Shown here one piece after another: positions 8,501-17,965 of a stretch of DNA of 64,000 nucleotides; the stretch's first letter is position 1, and every line of letters begins with the position of its first letter. The position numbers and the translations under genes are program-made. The stretch comes from Alloboseaceae bacterium BT-24-1 (GTDB lineage Bacteria > Pseudomonadota > Alphaproteobacteria > Rhizobiales > Beijerinckiaceae): the NCBI GenBank assembly GCA_025846845.1, contig JAOYTL010000002.1:186001-250000 (forward strand). Reading direction: 5' to 3'. The notes beneath the pieces are model-generated. The model did not search any database. It worked only from the letters and a program-made list of their open reading frames with translations, and had not been told where the DNA came from.

Positions 8501-8824
8501 TCAGTTCAGGACGCAGAAGCCACCGACGACCACTTGCGAGCGGCACCAGACGCGCGCTTCCGCGGACTGCGTGCCGCGGAGATCGGCCGTCTCGACCGCT
8601 GCGGCGGCAGCGGGTGTCGCGATGCGGAGAGGCTGGCTTGCCGTGGCATTCTGTGTCTGGCGGCTGCGCAGCGTCGGCGTCACCACGACATGGGAGCCGT
8701 CACGCTGGCCCTGACCAGCATGGCTGGTGGACGAACGGCCGCCACCGAAGCGGAATTTGGCGGCTTCGGCGCTCGCCGGCAGCAAAGCGACAGCGAGGGC
8801 GGCGACGGCGAGACGACGGATCAT
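8501..8824 (-). CDS. Small secreted protein, unknown function
   Basis: 107 aa. MIRRLAVAALAVALLPASAE is a clear Sec signal peptide with a likely cut after AEA. The mature part is Gly/Ser/Thr/Ala-rich and ends in a short segment with two cysteines (VWCRSQVVVGGFCVLN) that could form a disulfide in the periplasm. No domain is recognised. The ATG at 8824 is chosen because the signal peptide begins there although the frame extends upstream. It ends 8 bp after the convergent araC-type gene. Confidence 0.6.
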   Translation of the reverse strand: MIRRLAVAALAVALLPASAEAAKFRFGGGRSSTSHAGQGQRDGSHVVVTPTLRSRQTQNATASQPLRIATPAAAAAVETADLRGTQSAEARVWCRSQVVVGGFCVLN

Positions 8825-8935
8825 GCCAGGCTCCATTGCGCGGCATGAGTGTGCCTCAGCGGGCCCTGACTGCCCAGCAAAGCCTCGGATCAGGCTGAGC
8901 AAGGCGTTAAACGGATAGCGTGGGCTGCGCGATCT

Positions 8936-9547
8936 TCAGACCCGGGCTCTGGCCAACCCGTCCCAGGCCAACATCGCCCCTTGCGCCACCGCTTCGAGCT
9001 CGGTGCGGGTCGCCCCGTCACGCGCGCGGATCGACATGCCCTGTTGCACGGTGATGTAGAAGGACGCGATGGCTGAGACGTCGCACGATGTGGGAAGCGT
9101 GCCTTTCGCGGCCTCGGCCCGCAACCGGGCCTCCAGCAGAGACTGCATCTCAGCGCGGGCGTCGCGCAGTTCGCAGGCGGCCTCCTCGCTGACCCCGGCA
9201 GCCTGGATGACGGAGAGCACGACCATGCAGCCTGTCGGTTTGCCGGGACGGGTGAAGAGCCTGGCCGACCCCATCAGATAGGTCTCGATCGCCGTGCGCG
9301 CGTCCGGAGCGGCTGCGAGCGCGGCAGCAAAGCCGCCGCCTTCGTAGTCGTCGTAGAGCGCCATCGTCTCGCGATAGAGCGCTTCCTTGCTGCCAAAGCA
9401 GGCGTAGAGGCTGGGCGCATTGATGCCCATCGCCGCGGTGAGCTCGCTCATCGAGGTGCCCTGATAGCCCTTCTCCCAGAACAGCAGCATCGCCCGGTGG
9501 AGGGCTTCTCCCCGGTCGAAGGCGCGTGGGCGGCCTCGTTCGGCCAT
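8936..9547 (-). CDS. TetR/AcrR-family regulator
   Basis: 203 aa. The N-terminal helix-turn-helix is plain (GRPRAFDRGEALHRAMLLFW, then MSELTAAMGINAPSLYACFG). The C-terminal ligand domain is divergent as usual. ATG 9547 is preceded by AAAGGTGG; a GTG at 9556 is the alternative. It is divergent from an SDR gene, and two related palindromes lie in the 101-bp gap, so it probably represses both itself and the reductase. Confidence 0.88.
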   Translation of the reverse strand: MAERGRPRAFDRGEALHRAMLLFWEKGYQGTSMSELTAAMGINAPSLYACFGSKEALYRETMALYDDYEGGGFAAALAAAPDARTAIETYLMGSARLFTRPGKPTGCMVVLSVIQAAGVSEEAACELRDARAEMQSLLEARLRAEAAKGTLPTSCDVSAIASFYITVQQGMSIRARDGATRTELEAVAQGAMLAWDGLARARV

Positions 9548-9561
9548 GGTTGCCACCTTTC

Positions 9562-9577
9562 TGTATCGACCGATAAA
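9562..9577. promoter_or_regulatory. Candidate TetR operator O1
   Basis: TGTATCGACCGATAAA is an imperfect palindrome (core TATCGACCGATA) just upstream of the TetR start. It resembles the second site at 9619-9634, sharing TGTATC and CG at matching positions. Confidence 0.55.
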
Positions 9578-9585
9578 TAAATCTC

Positions 9586-9618
9586 TTGACGCACCGGGGC
9601 AAGCGCATCATCTATATT
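9586..9618 (+). promoter_or_regulatory. Candidate promoter for the SDR gene
   Basis: TTGACG at 9586-9591 is a good -35 match; the AT-rich TCTATATT beginning at 9611 is the likely -10 region, with 18-19 bp spacing depending on the hexamer taken. The second operator begins right at its end. Confidence 0.45.
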
Positions 9619-9634
9619 TGTATCAATCGCTACA
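9619..9634. promoter_or_regulatory. Candidate TetR operator O2
   Basis: TGTATCAATCGCTACA is an imperfect palindrome (TGTA...TACA ends) 15 bp before the SDR start and overlapping the expected transcription start. Similarity to O1 at 9562-9577 supports a shared protein. Confidence 0.6.
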
Positions 9635-9648
9635 GATATGGGTGACCG

Positions 9649-10389
9649 ATGACGAAATTGGCGGGCAAGAAGGCCCTGGTGACTGGCGGCAGCCGCGGTA
9701 TCGGCGCGGCGACGGCATTGCGGTTGGCGCAGGATGGTGCGGACGTGGCGCTGACCTATGAGCGCGCCCGCGACAAGGCCGAAGCGGTAGCCGACCAGAT
9801 CCGGGCGCTCGGCCGCAAGGCGGTGGTGCTGCAGGCGGACAGCGCCGATCCGGCGGCGGTGACGGGCGCGGTCGACAAGGCGGCAGCCGAGCTCGGCGGG
9901 CTCGACATCCTCGTGAACAATGCCGGCATCTGGCACTACGGCGAGGTCGGCAGCTGGAATCTCAAGGAGATCGACGCGATCATCGCCGTCAATGTCCGGG
10001 CGGTGATCGTCGCCTCGCAGGCGGCCGCCAGGCACCTGCCCGATGGCGGACGGATCATCACCACCGGCTCGTGCCTGGCCGAGCGCGTGATGGAGCCCGG
10101 TATCGCGCTCTATGCGATGAGCAAGGCGGCGCTGATCGGCTTCACCAAGGGCCTCGCCCGCGATCTCGGCCCGCGCGGCATCACCGTCAACGTCGTCCAT
10201 CCCGGCTCGACCGATACCGACATGAACCCCGCCGATGGCGAGCATGCCGAGGCGCAGCGCCAGCGCATGGCGATCCCGCGCTATGGCAAGGCCGAGGATA
10301 TCGCCGGCCTCGTCGCTTACCTCGCGAGCGAGGAGGGGCGCTTCATCACCGGCGCGGGGATCGCCATCGATGGCGGGGTGAACACCTGA
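9649..10389 (+). CDS. Short-chain dehydrogenase/reductase (FabG-like)
   Basis: 246 aa classical SDR. Seen: cofactor loop TGGSRGIG at residues 12-19, NNAG in LDILVNNAGIW, catalytic Ser in ITTGSCLAE and YxxxK in LYAMSKAALIGF, and the C-terminal FITGAGIAIDGGVNT. These match NAD(P)H-dependent 3-oxoacyl-ACP reductase-like enzymes. It is controlled by the divergent TetR gene, which suggests an inducible accessory or detoxification role rather than core fatty-acid synthesis, because the true fabG usually lies in a fab cluster. Substrate unknown. Confidence 0.88.
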   Translation: MTKLAGKKALVTGGSRGIGAATALRLAQDGADVALTYERARDKAEAVADQIRALGRKAVVLQADSADPAAVTGAVDKAAAELGGLDILVNNAGIWHYGEVGSWNLKEIDAIIAVNVRAVIVASQAAARHLPDGGRIITTGSCLAERVMEPGIALYAMSKAALIGFTKGLARDLGPRGITVNVVHPGSTDTDMNPADGEHAEAQRQRMAIPRYGKAEDIAGLVAYLASEEGRFITGAGIAIDGGVNT

Positions 10390-10401
10390 GCGCTGCGGCG
10401 C

Positions 10402-11205
10402 TCAATGCCCCGGCAGGACGATGATCGTCGGCTTCGCCGGCAGCGTCGCCTTCGACAGCACGATCTCCGGCCGGTCGCGCCGTTCGACCGGCCAGAGGTC
10501 CTGCGAACGGCCGAGGAAGCGGTTGAGCGTGCCGCCACCGAAGAAGTGCATGGGGATCATCACCCGGGCCTGCAGGGATTTCAGCACCTCCAGCATACCT
10601 TCCTGGTCGAGCGTATAGCTGCCGTCGACCGGGAAGAGCACGATGTCGACCCGCCCGAGCGCGCGCAGATGGCCGGGCTCGAGCGGATGGTGGAGATGGC
10701 CGAGATGGGCGATGCAGAGCTCGCCGATCTCGAAGACGAACATCGAGTTTCCGTCGAAATCGGTGCCGCCGGAATAGGTGCGGATATTGGTCGGGACATT
10801 GCGGACGCGGATGTCGCCGAGCGTGACGTCGTGCGCCGCGGGGCCCTTGCCGGACGGGTCCCAGCCGGGCAGCACCTGCCTGATGGCGGGATCCGGGGCG
10901 CGCGAGTAATGCGTCGAATGCGCCTTGTTCATCGTGGCGATTTCGGGCGTCACCGGCGGGCGGACATAGTCGTTGTAGTCGGTCGCGACCTTCACCCCGC
11001 CCGGCGTCTCGATCAGGAAGGTGGCGTGGCCGATGAAGGTGAGCTTCACCTCGTCCTTGGCGAGGTTCACGCGCTGGATCGGCAGGCGGTAGCTCGCCAT
11101 TTCCGGCCGGCAGCCGGGCTCGTTGGACTGGGCGAGGGCTGGTGGCGCGAATGCGGACGCCAGCAGCAGTGCTAGCCCCATCGCGGCTCGGGACAGAAAG
11201 CGCAT
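10402..11205 (-). CDS. Secreted MBL-fold hydrolase, UlaG-like, degenerate metal motif
   Basis: 267 aa. The signal peptide MRFLSRAAMGLALLLASAFA ends before QSNEPGC. The mature protein has LTFIGHATFLIETPGGVKV (first metallo-beta-lactamase strand, UlaG-like), HLGHLHHPLEPGHL and IPMHFFGGG. The canonical HxHxDH motif is absent: NKAHSTHYSRAPD occupies that place, so metal binding may differ. The frame is open to 11400 but the signal peptide fixes the start at 11205. Convergent with the SDR gene. Periplasmic role unknown. Confidence 0.78.
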   Translation of the reverse strand: MRFLSRAAMGLALLLASAFAPPALAQSNEPGCRPEMASYRLPIQRVNLAKDEVKLTFIGHATFLIETPGGVKVATDYNDYVRPPVTPEIATMNKAHSTHYSRAPDPAIRQVLPGWDPSGKGPAAHDVTLGDIRVRNVPTNIRTYSGGTDFDGNSMFVFEIGELCIAHLGHLHHPLEPGHLRALGRVDIVLFPVDGSYTLDQEGMLEVLKSLQARVMIPMHFFGGGTLNRFLGRSQDLWPVERRDRPEIVLSKATLPAKPTIIVLPGH

Positions 11206-11398
11206 CGTTCCACTCCGCCCATTCGTCTGCCGCAGGCTGAGGCAAAAAGCCTGCCCGGGAAAGGTCGGATATGCAGGGCTGGCGGAGTTGTGAGCGCCGG
11301 AGAGTTCTGAAGGTTGCGGCTCGGCATCCGCCTCGCTACATACGCGCCAGATTTCCCCAAAGCCCGAACGCCAGCCGCCAGCGGAGCCCGCACGCCCC

Positions 11399-13051
<1,653 letters not shown>

Positions 13052-13052
13052 A

Positions 13053-13078
13053 CTGCCTCGCTTTCCGGCAGATTTTAT
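13053..13078 (+). terminator. Weak intrinsic terminator after ettA
   Basis: CTGCC (13053-13057) and GGCAG (13067-13071) can pair across a 9-nt loop and are followed by ATTTTAT. The stem is short, so read-through into vapBC is possible. Confidence 0.4.
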
Positions 13079-13079
13079 G

Positions 13080-13096
13080 TTAGCTAGGTTAGCTAA
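13080..13096. promoter_or_regulatory. Palindromic operator upstream of the antitoxin gene
   Basis: TTAGCTA-GGT-TAGCTAA is a perfect 7-3-7 inverted repeat ending 26 bp before the antitoxin start. Type II toxin-antitoxin operons are normally autorepressed at such sites by the Phd/YefM-type antitoxin. Confidence 0.65.
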
Positions 13097-13122
13097 TGTC
13101 GCGATCCGCTGCGGAGGCGTCG

Positions 13123-13407
13123 ATGACCGTCGTCAATGTCCATGAGGCCAAGACCAACCTGTCGCGCCTGATCGAGCAGGCGCTGCGGGGCGAGGAGGTC
13201 GTGATCGCGCGCAATGGCGTGCCCGCGGTGCGGCTGGTGCAGGTCGAGGCTGCCGAGCAGAAACCGAGGCGGCAGGGCGGGTTCTGGGCTGATCAGATCA
13301 AGGAGATCGATCCGGACTGGTGGAAGCCTGATGATGAGCTTGCCGATCTTTTCGAAGGTAGCGAAAGCTTTGAAGACCGTGACGGCAATTGGCTGAAGCC
13401 GAAGTGA
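13123..13407 (+). CDS. vapB: Antitoxin of Phd/YefM type
   Basis: 94 aa. MTVVNVHEAKTNLSRLIEQA followed by LRGEEVVIARNGVPAVRLV is the canonical PhdYefM N-terminal DNA-binding and dimerisation fold. The acidic, tryptophan-rich tail (IKEIDPDWWKPDDELADLF) would wrap the toxin. The start at 13123 follows CGGAGG. The stop overlaps the GTG start of the toxin. It neutralises the PIN toxin and likely represses the operon through the palindrome at 13080. The name vapB is used for its role as partner of a VapC toxin. Confidence 0.88.
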   Translation: MTVVNVHEAKTNLSRLIEQALRGEEVVIARNGVPAVRLVQVEAAEQKPRRQGGFWADQIKEIDPDWWKPDDELADLFEGSESFEDRDGNWLKPK

Positions 13408-13781
13408 GGCTGCTGCTCGACAGCCACATCCTGTTCTGGTGGGCGACTGGCCAGCTCGACCGATTGCCGCCCGCTGTCAGCGAAGCGATCGGAGCCGCCG
13501 AAGATATCTTTGTCAGCGTCGCGACGGCTTGGGAACTTGAAATCAAACGCAATGCGGGCCGATTCGACGCTGGCTCCCTGGATTGGGCGGCTCCGCCAAG
13601 CCATGGCATAACCCTGCTGCCGATCGAACTCGACGACGCTCTCGCCGCGGCCCGTCTGCCTCTCATCCATCGTGATCCGTTCGACCGGATGATCGTAGCG
13701 CAAGCAATGCGGCGCGGGCTTACTCTGGTGACCGCCGATGGCGCGCTCAGCGAGTATGGTGTTGCGATCCTCAAGGCATAG
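13404..13781 (+). CDS. vapC: PIN-domain toxin VapC
   Basis: 125 aa from GTG 13404, which overlaps the antitoxin stop (GTGA). A TTG at 13389 would add five residues. The PIN acidic residues are in place: D6 (LLLDSHILFWW), E44 (TAWELEIK), D91/D94 (HRDPFDR) and D112 (TADG). VapC toxins are Mg-dependent RNases, often cutting tRNA or rRNA. All catalytic positions look intact, so the system is probably active. Its target is unknown. Confidence 0.9.
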   Translation: MRLLLDSHILFWWATGQLDRLPPAVSEAIGAAEDIFVSVATAWELEIKRNAGRFDAGSLDWAAPPSHGITLLPIELDDALAAARLPLIHRDPFDRMIVAQAMRRGLTLVTADGALSEYGVAILKA

Positions 13782-13787
13782 CGGTCA

Positions 13788-14669
13788 TCACGCCCGCGCC
13801 TCGCCACCGAGCAGTTTCTGCAGAGCCACAAGGTCGGTCCCCGCGAAATCCGAGGAGCGGCTGACGTCCGCCCATTCCGCCGCCTCTTTCTGCCGCTGTG
13901 CCTCGGCCTGGGCGAGGACGAAGAGGGCGTCGCTGCCGAGGACGAGATGGGCCGGCAGGGTCTCGCGCCGGCTGAGATCGAGGATGATCCCGGCGATACG
14001 CTCGGGATCGCCGATCTCGTTGCCGACATAGGCTTTCAGCAGGTCGAGCACGGCGCCGACGCTGGGCTGGTAGTCCGGCATCACGGCAGGAGCGTTGCCG
14101 CGGGCGATCTCGCCCCAGCCGGTGCGCATGCCGCCGGGCTCGACCGAGACGATCTTGACGCCGAACGGTGCGACCTCCTTGGCGATCACCTCGGTGAAGC
14201 CGCCGACTGCCCATTTCGCCGACTGGTAGGCGCTGAGGCCGGGCGTGCCGGTGCGTCCGCCGACCGAGGAGATGTTGATGATATGGCCGGCGCGCTGGGC
14301 CCGCAGCACCGGCAGCGCGGCGCGGGTGAGGTTCACGACGCCATAGAAATTGGTCTCGATCTGGGCGCGGAAGCTCGCCTCGCTGGTCTGCTCGAAGGCG
14401 ACGGCGTGGCCGTAGCCGGCATTGTTCACGAGCACGTCGAGCCGGCCGAAGGTGTCGACCGTGACGGTCACGGCCAGGTTCGCGGCGGCCATGTCGGTGA
14501 CGTCGAGTGCGAACGACAGCAGCGTGTCGGGGTAGCGGGCCTCGAGATCGGCAAGGCGGCCGGGATCGCGCGCCGTTGCGACGACATTGTCGCCGGCGGC
14601 GAGGGCCGCCTCGGCGATCGCGCGCCCGAGGCCGCGGGAGGCGCCGGTGATCAGCCAGGTCTTGGTCAT
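13788..14669 (-). CDS. Short-chain dehydrogenase
   Basis: 293 aa SDR. Seen: TKTWLITGASRGLGRAIAEA with TGASRGLG, LDVLVNNAGYGHAV, NISSVGGRTGTPGLSAYQSA with the catalytic Ser and YxxxK, and PGGMRTGWG. The longer size and the C-terminal helix resemble uncharacterised SDRs with RDH-like tails. ATG 14669 is chosen over an upstream one because the Rossmann strand begins there. An operator at 14690-14711 matches one in front of the upstream TetR gene, so that TetR protein likely controls it. Confidence 0.88.
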   Translation of the reverse strand: MTKTWLITGASRGLGRAIAEAALAAGDNVVATARDPGRLADLEARYPDTLLSFALDVTDMAAANLAVTVTVDTFGRLDVLVNNAGYGHAVAFEQTSEASFRAQIETNFYGVVNLTRAALPVLRAQRAGHIINISSVGGRTGTPGLSAYQSAKWAVGGFTEVIAKEVAPFGVKIVSVEPGGMRTGWGEIARGNAPAVMPDYQPSVGAVLDLLKAYVGNEIGDPERIAGIILDLSRRETLPAHLVLGSDALFVLAQAEAQRQKEAAEWADVSRSSDFAGTDLVALQKLLGGEARA

Positions 14670-14689
14670 GAGATGTCCTCTCGATATTG

Positions 14690-14711
14690 TGAGTGAGTAC
14701 TTGCTCATTTA
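14690..14711. promoter_or_regulatory. TetR operator copy in front of the SDR gene
   Basis: TGAGTGAGTACTTGCTCA plus TTTA. The core is an imperfect palindrome centred on AGTACT. Twenty of 22 bases equal the element at 15341-15362. Confidence 0.75.
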
Positions 14712-14752
14712 AATCGGTCAAAAAGGCCCAAGCGGCCCTTCCTCGGCGGGCG

Positions 14753-15322
14753 TCAGGCAGAAATGCCGTCCCAGAAGACCGAAAAGCCGGTCTTCCTGTA
14801 ATGCTCGTGTCGATCGGGCTCCTGCGCGATCAGGTCGAGCGTCATGGTGCCGATGGCATCGAGAACCGCGCCGATGAAGCTCTGCGGCTGGTCCTTGAGC
14901 ACGCCGTCGCGATGCCCCTGTTCGAACATGGCGCTGATCTCGGCGAAGGCGATGGCGGATTTGTCGCGGGTCTCCTGGGTGATCCGGCCTGAGACGGCGA
15001 GCTGGCGCAGCGCCTTGCGTTTGGCGGGATGCTTCGCGCCCCAGTCGATGAAGCCGTTCCAGAAGTGCTCGAACCGGTCGCGCACGCTGCCATCGCGCGG
15101 ATAGGAGGGCACGGTGAGCTTGGCGAAGTCGGTCTTCAGGTCGAGATAGAGCTGATTGAGCAACTCATCCTTGGTGGCGAAGTAGGTGAAGAGCGTGCCC
15201 TCGGCGAGGCCGGCTTCCCTGGCGATCTTGGCGGTCGGCGCGCCGGTGCCATGCTCCGCCACCAGCTTGCAGGCGGCGGCCAGGATCGCTTCGCGCTTTG
15301 CTTCGCTGAGGGGGCGGGCCAC
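14753..15322 (-). CDS. TetR-family regulator
   Basis: 189 aa. N-terminal HTH: SEAKREAILAAACKLVAEHG, then TAKIAREAGLAEGTLFTYFA. It lies upstream of the SDR gene on the same strand. The two genes carry nearly identical 22-bp palindromic elements just before their starts, which supports autorepression and control of the SDR gene as separate transcription units. The C-terminal domain is not diagnostic of a ligand. Confidence 0.9.
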   Translation of the reverse strand: MARPLSEAKREAILAAACKLVAEHGTGAPTAKIAREAGLAEGTLFTYFATKDELLNQLYLDLKTDFAKLTVPSYPRDGSVRDRFEHFWNGFIDWGAKHPAKRKALRQLAVSGRITQETRDKSAIAFAEISAMFEQGHRDGVLKDQPQSFIGAVLDAIGTMTLDLIAQEPDRHEHYRKTGFSVFWDGISA

Positions 15323-15340
15323 GGTTTGCCTGAAACAGAA

Positions 15341-15362
15341 TGAGTGAGTGATTGCTCATTTA
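15341..15362. promoter_or_regulatory. TetR operator copy in front of the tetR gene
   Basis: TGAGTGAGTGATTGCTCA plus TTTA lies 18 bp upstream of the TetR start. It matches 14690-14711 at 20 of 22 positions. Confidence 0.75.
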
Positions 15363-15558
15363 TCTGGGCGCGATCGGCGCGGGGGTCAAGACCGGTCCTG
15401 GAGTTATCGTATCCGAGGTGCCGTTCCAGCGAGTCGGCGCTCGGCGCCGCGGCCTCGCCGCGCATGGCGTTGTTCTTCGCGGCGACGCAGTTGCCGATCT
15501 ATCTCACCCCGCGCCTGATCGACCTGCTAATCAGCTATGCCAGGACAAGGAAGCCATC

Positions 15559-16572
15559 ATGACCGCAGCCCGTTTGACCGAAGAGCTTGCGCTCCGTTTC
15601 GCCCGCATCGCGCTCGGGCATGTCGGGCGCGAATATCCCAACAAGCCGGACCATACGCTGGCGGGGCCGCAGGATGCGCTGACCCCGCGCGAGCTGCACC
15701 CGATCTTCTATGGCAGCTATGACTGGCATTCCTGCGTGCACAGCTACTGGATGCTGGCGCGATTGCTGCGGCGCTATCCCGGCTTCGCGGCGGCTGCCGA
15801 GATCCGCGCCCTGTTCGAGGTGCAACTCACGCCGGAGAAGGTCGCGGTCGAATGCGCCTATCTCGCCGCTCCGACCGCGCGCGGCTTCAAGCGCCCCTAT
15901 GGCTGGGGCTGGCTCTTGAAGCTGGCGGCGGAATTGAGCCTGCTCGACGACAAGCGCTGGTCGCAGAACTGCGCGCCGCTGGCCGAGGCCTTCGCGCAGC
16001 GCTTCCGCGACTTCCTGCCGCTCGCGACCTATCCGGTGCGGGTCGGCACGCATTTCAACACCGCCTTCGGCCTGCGCATGGCGGCGGATTATGCCACCGC
16101 GACGGCGGATGAGGCGTTCGCCACGCTGCTGCGCGAGACGGCACTGCGCTGGTACGGCGACGATACCGATTGCCCGGCCTGGGGTGAGCCGAGCGGCGAC
16201 GACTTCCAGTCCTCGGCCCTGATCGAGGCCGAGTGCATGCGTCGCCTGCTGCCGCCGGATCAGTTCCTGCCCTGGTTCGACCGCTTCCTGCCGAAGCTGG
16301 AACGCCGGGAGCCGGCGACTTTGTTCCGGCCCGCGACCGTCACCGACCGCAGCGACGGCAAGATCGCGCATCTCGACGGGCTGAACCTCAGCCGCGCCTG
16401 GTGCTGGCGGGCGCTGGCCGGCGCGCTGCCGGAGGGGGATGCCCGCCGGGCGGTGGCGAAGACGGCCGCGGCCGAGCATCTCGCCGCCGGAATTCCGCAT
16501 ATCGCCGGCGACTATATGGGCGAGCACTGGCTCGCCAGCTTCGCCGTTCTCGCTTTGGAAGAGGAGCCCTGA
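15559..16572 (+). CDS. DUF2891 domain protein
   Basis: 337 aa. The conserved blocks GSYDWHSCVHSYWMLARLLR, RPYGWGWLLKLAAEL, THFNTAFGLRMAADYA and WGEPSGDDFQSSALIEAECM match the DUF2891 family, which is all-helical and looks like an (alpha/alpha) toroid. The many conserved His/Trp/Asp residues suggest catalysis, but no reaction is established. There is no signal peptide. ATG 15559 is chosen although the frame is open to 15352. The preceding 196 bp contain the TetR operator and no gene. Confidence 0.8.
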   Translation: MTAARLTEELALRFARIALGHVGREYPNKPDHTLAGPQDALTPRELHPIFYGSYDWHSCVHSYWMLARLLRRYPGFAAAAEIRALFEVQLTPEKVAVECAYLAAPTARGFKRPYGWGWLLKLAAELSLLDDKRWSQNCAPLAEAFAQRFRDFLPLATYPVRVGTHFNTAFGLRMAADYATATADEAFATLLRETALRWYGDDTDCPAWGEPSGDDFQSSALIEAECMRRLLPPDQFLPWFDRFLPKLERREPATLFRPATVTDRSDGKIAHLDGLNLSRAWCWRALAGALPEGDARRAVAKTAAAEHLAAGIPHIAGDYMGEHWLASFAVLALEEEP

Positions 16573-16584
16573 GCGCCAAAAGCC

Positions 16585-17730
16585 TCAGGCCTTGCCCTTC
16601 ACCAGGATGTTGCCGTCGACATCCTGTATGTCGCGCTTGCCGCAAAGGGCCATGGTGATGTCCATCTCCTTGCGGATGATCTCGAGCGCGAGCCTGACGC
16701 CCTCCTCGCCCATGGCCCCTAACCCATAGAGGAAGGGGCGGCCGATCAGCACGCCGCGGGCGCCGAGCGCAACCGCCTTCAGCACGTCCTGGCCGGAGCG
16801 GATGCCGCCATCCATCCAGACCTCCATGCGCCCGCCGACCTGCTCGACGATGCCGGGCAGGGCCGCGATCGAGGACACCGCGCCGTCGAGCTGGCGTCCG
16901 CCATGGTTGGAGACGATCAGCGCGTCGGCGCCGCTCTGGGCTGCGAGCTCGGCATCCTCCGCGTCGAGGATGCCCTTCAGGATCAGCTTGCCGCCCCAGC
17001 GGTCCTTGATCCACTTGACGTCGTCCCAGCTCAGCGCCGGGTCGAACTGCTCGGCGGTCCAGGCCGAGAGCGAGCTCATGTCGCCGACGCCGCTGGCGTG
17101 GCCGACGATGTTGCCGAAGCTGCGCCGCCTGGTGCCGAGCATGCCCAGGCACCAGCGCGGCTTCAAGGCGAGATTGATCAGGTTGGCGAACGTCGGCTTC
17201 GGCGGGGCGGAGAGGCCGTTGCGGATGTCCTTGTGGCGCTGGCCGAGGATCTGCAGGTCGAGCGTCAGCATCAGCGCCGAGCAGCCGGCCGCCTTGGCGC
17301 GGTCGATCAGCCGCTCGATGAAGGCCCGGTCGCGCATCACATAGAGCTGGAACCAGAACGGCTTGTCGGTGTTCTGCGCGACGTCCTCGATCGAGCAGAC
17401 GCTCATGGTCGAGAGCGTGAACGGCACGCCGGCCCGCGCAGCGGCCTTCGCGGCCAGGATCTCGCCATCGGCGTGCTGCATGCCGGCGATGCCGGTCGGT
17501 GCGAGCGCCACCGGCATCGAGACCTGCTCGCCGATCATGGTCGAGGCGAGCGTGCGATTGGTCATGTCGACGGCGACGCGCTGGCGCAGCTTGATGCTGG
17601 CGAAATCGGCCTCGTTGGCGCGGTAGGTGCTCTCGGTCCAGGAGCCGGAATCGGCATAATCGTAGAACATGCGCGGGACGCGGCGCTTCGCCAGAAGGCG
17701 CAAATCCTCGATGGTCAGAAGCTGGGCCAT
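16585..17730 (-). CDS. lldD: FMN-dependent alpha-hydroxy-acid dehydrogenase, L-lactate dehydrogenase type
   Basis: 381 aa, the length of LldD. Seen: Y23 in MFYDYADSGSW, FMN-binding PVALAPTGIAGMQHADGE, MLTLDLQILGQRHKDIRNGL and the catalytic His/Arg in SNHGGRQLDGA. It oxidises L-lactate to pyruvate and passes electrons to the quinone pool; other 2-hydroxy acids are possible. The frame extends to 18090 but MAQLLTIEDLRLLAKRRVPR is the normal start. Convergent with the DUF2891 gene. No lactate permease or lldR is adjacent. Confidence 0.88.
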   Translation of the reverse strand: MAQLLTIEDLRLLAKRRVPRMFYDYADSGSWTESTYRANEADFASIKLRQRVAVDMTNRTLASTMIGEQVSMPVALAPTGIAGMQHADGEILAAKAAARAGVPFTLSTMSVCSIEDVAQNTDKPFWFQLYVMRDRAFIERLIDRAKAAGCSALMLTLDLQILGQRHKDIRNGLSAPPKPTFANLINLALKPRWCLGMLGTRRRSFGNIVGHASGVGDMSSLSAWTAEQFDPALSWDDVKWIKDRWGGKLILKGILDAEDAELAAQSGADALIVSNHGGRQLDGAVSSIAALPGIVEQVGGRMEVWMDGGIRSGQDVLKAVALGARGVLIGRPFLYGLGAMGEEGVRLALEIIRKEMDITMALCGKRDIQDVDGNILVKGKA

Positions 17731-17965
17731 GGTCGCCAAATCCCGCGTTTTCTCCGGCGCCGAGGTCGCATGGAACGGGGCAGGAGGCAATGGCCGCCTC
17801 CAGAGTGTGGGCAGGACGCGCGGCCGGATCATCACGGCGTCCACACGCTGGCGTGAAGTAACGGCACCCGCGCTACGCCCGAACTGGTTCACTGCCGGGT
17901 CCTGACGAACCGGCGCTTCGCCGGAGAAAAGCGAAGCCGATGCCAACGAGAACGGGAGAACAACC

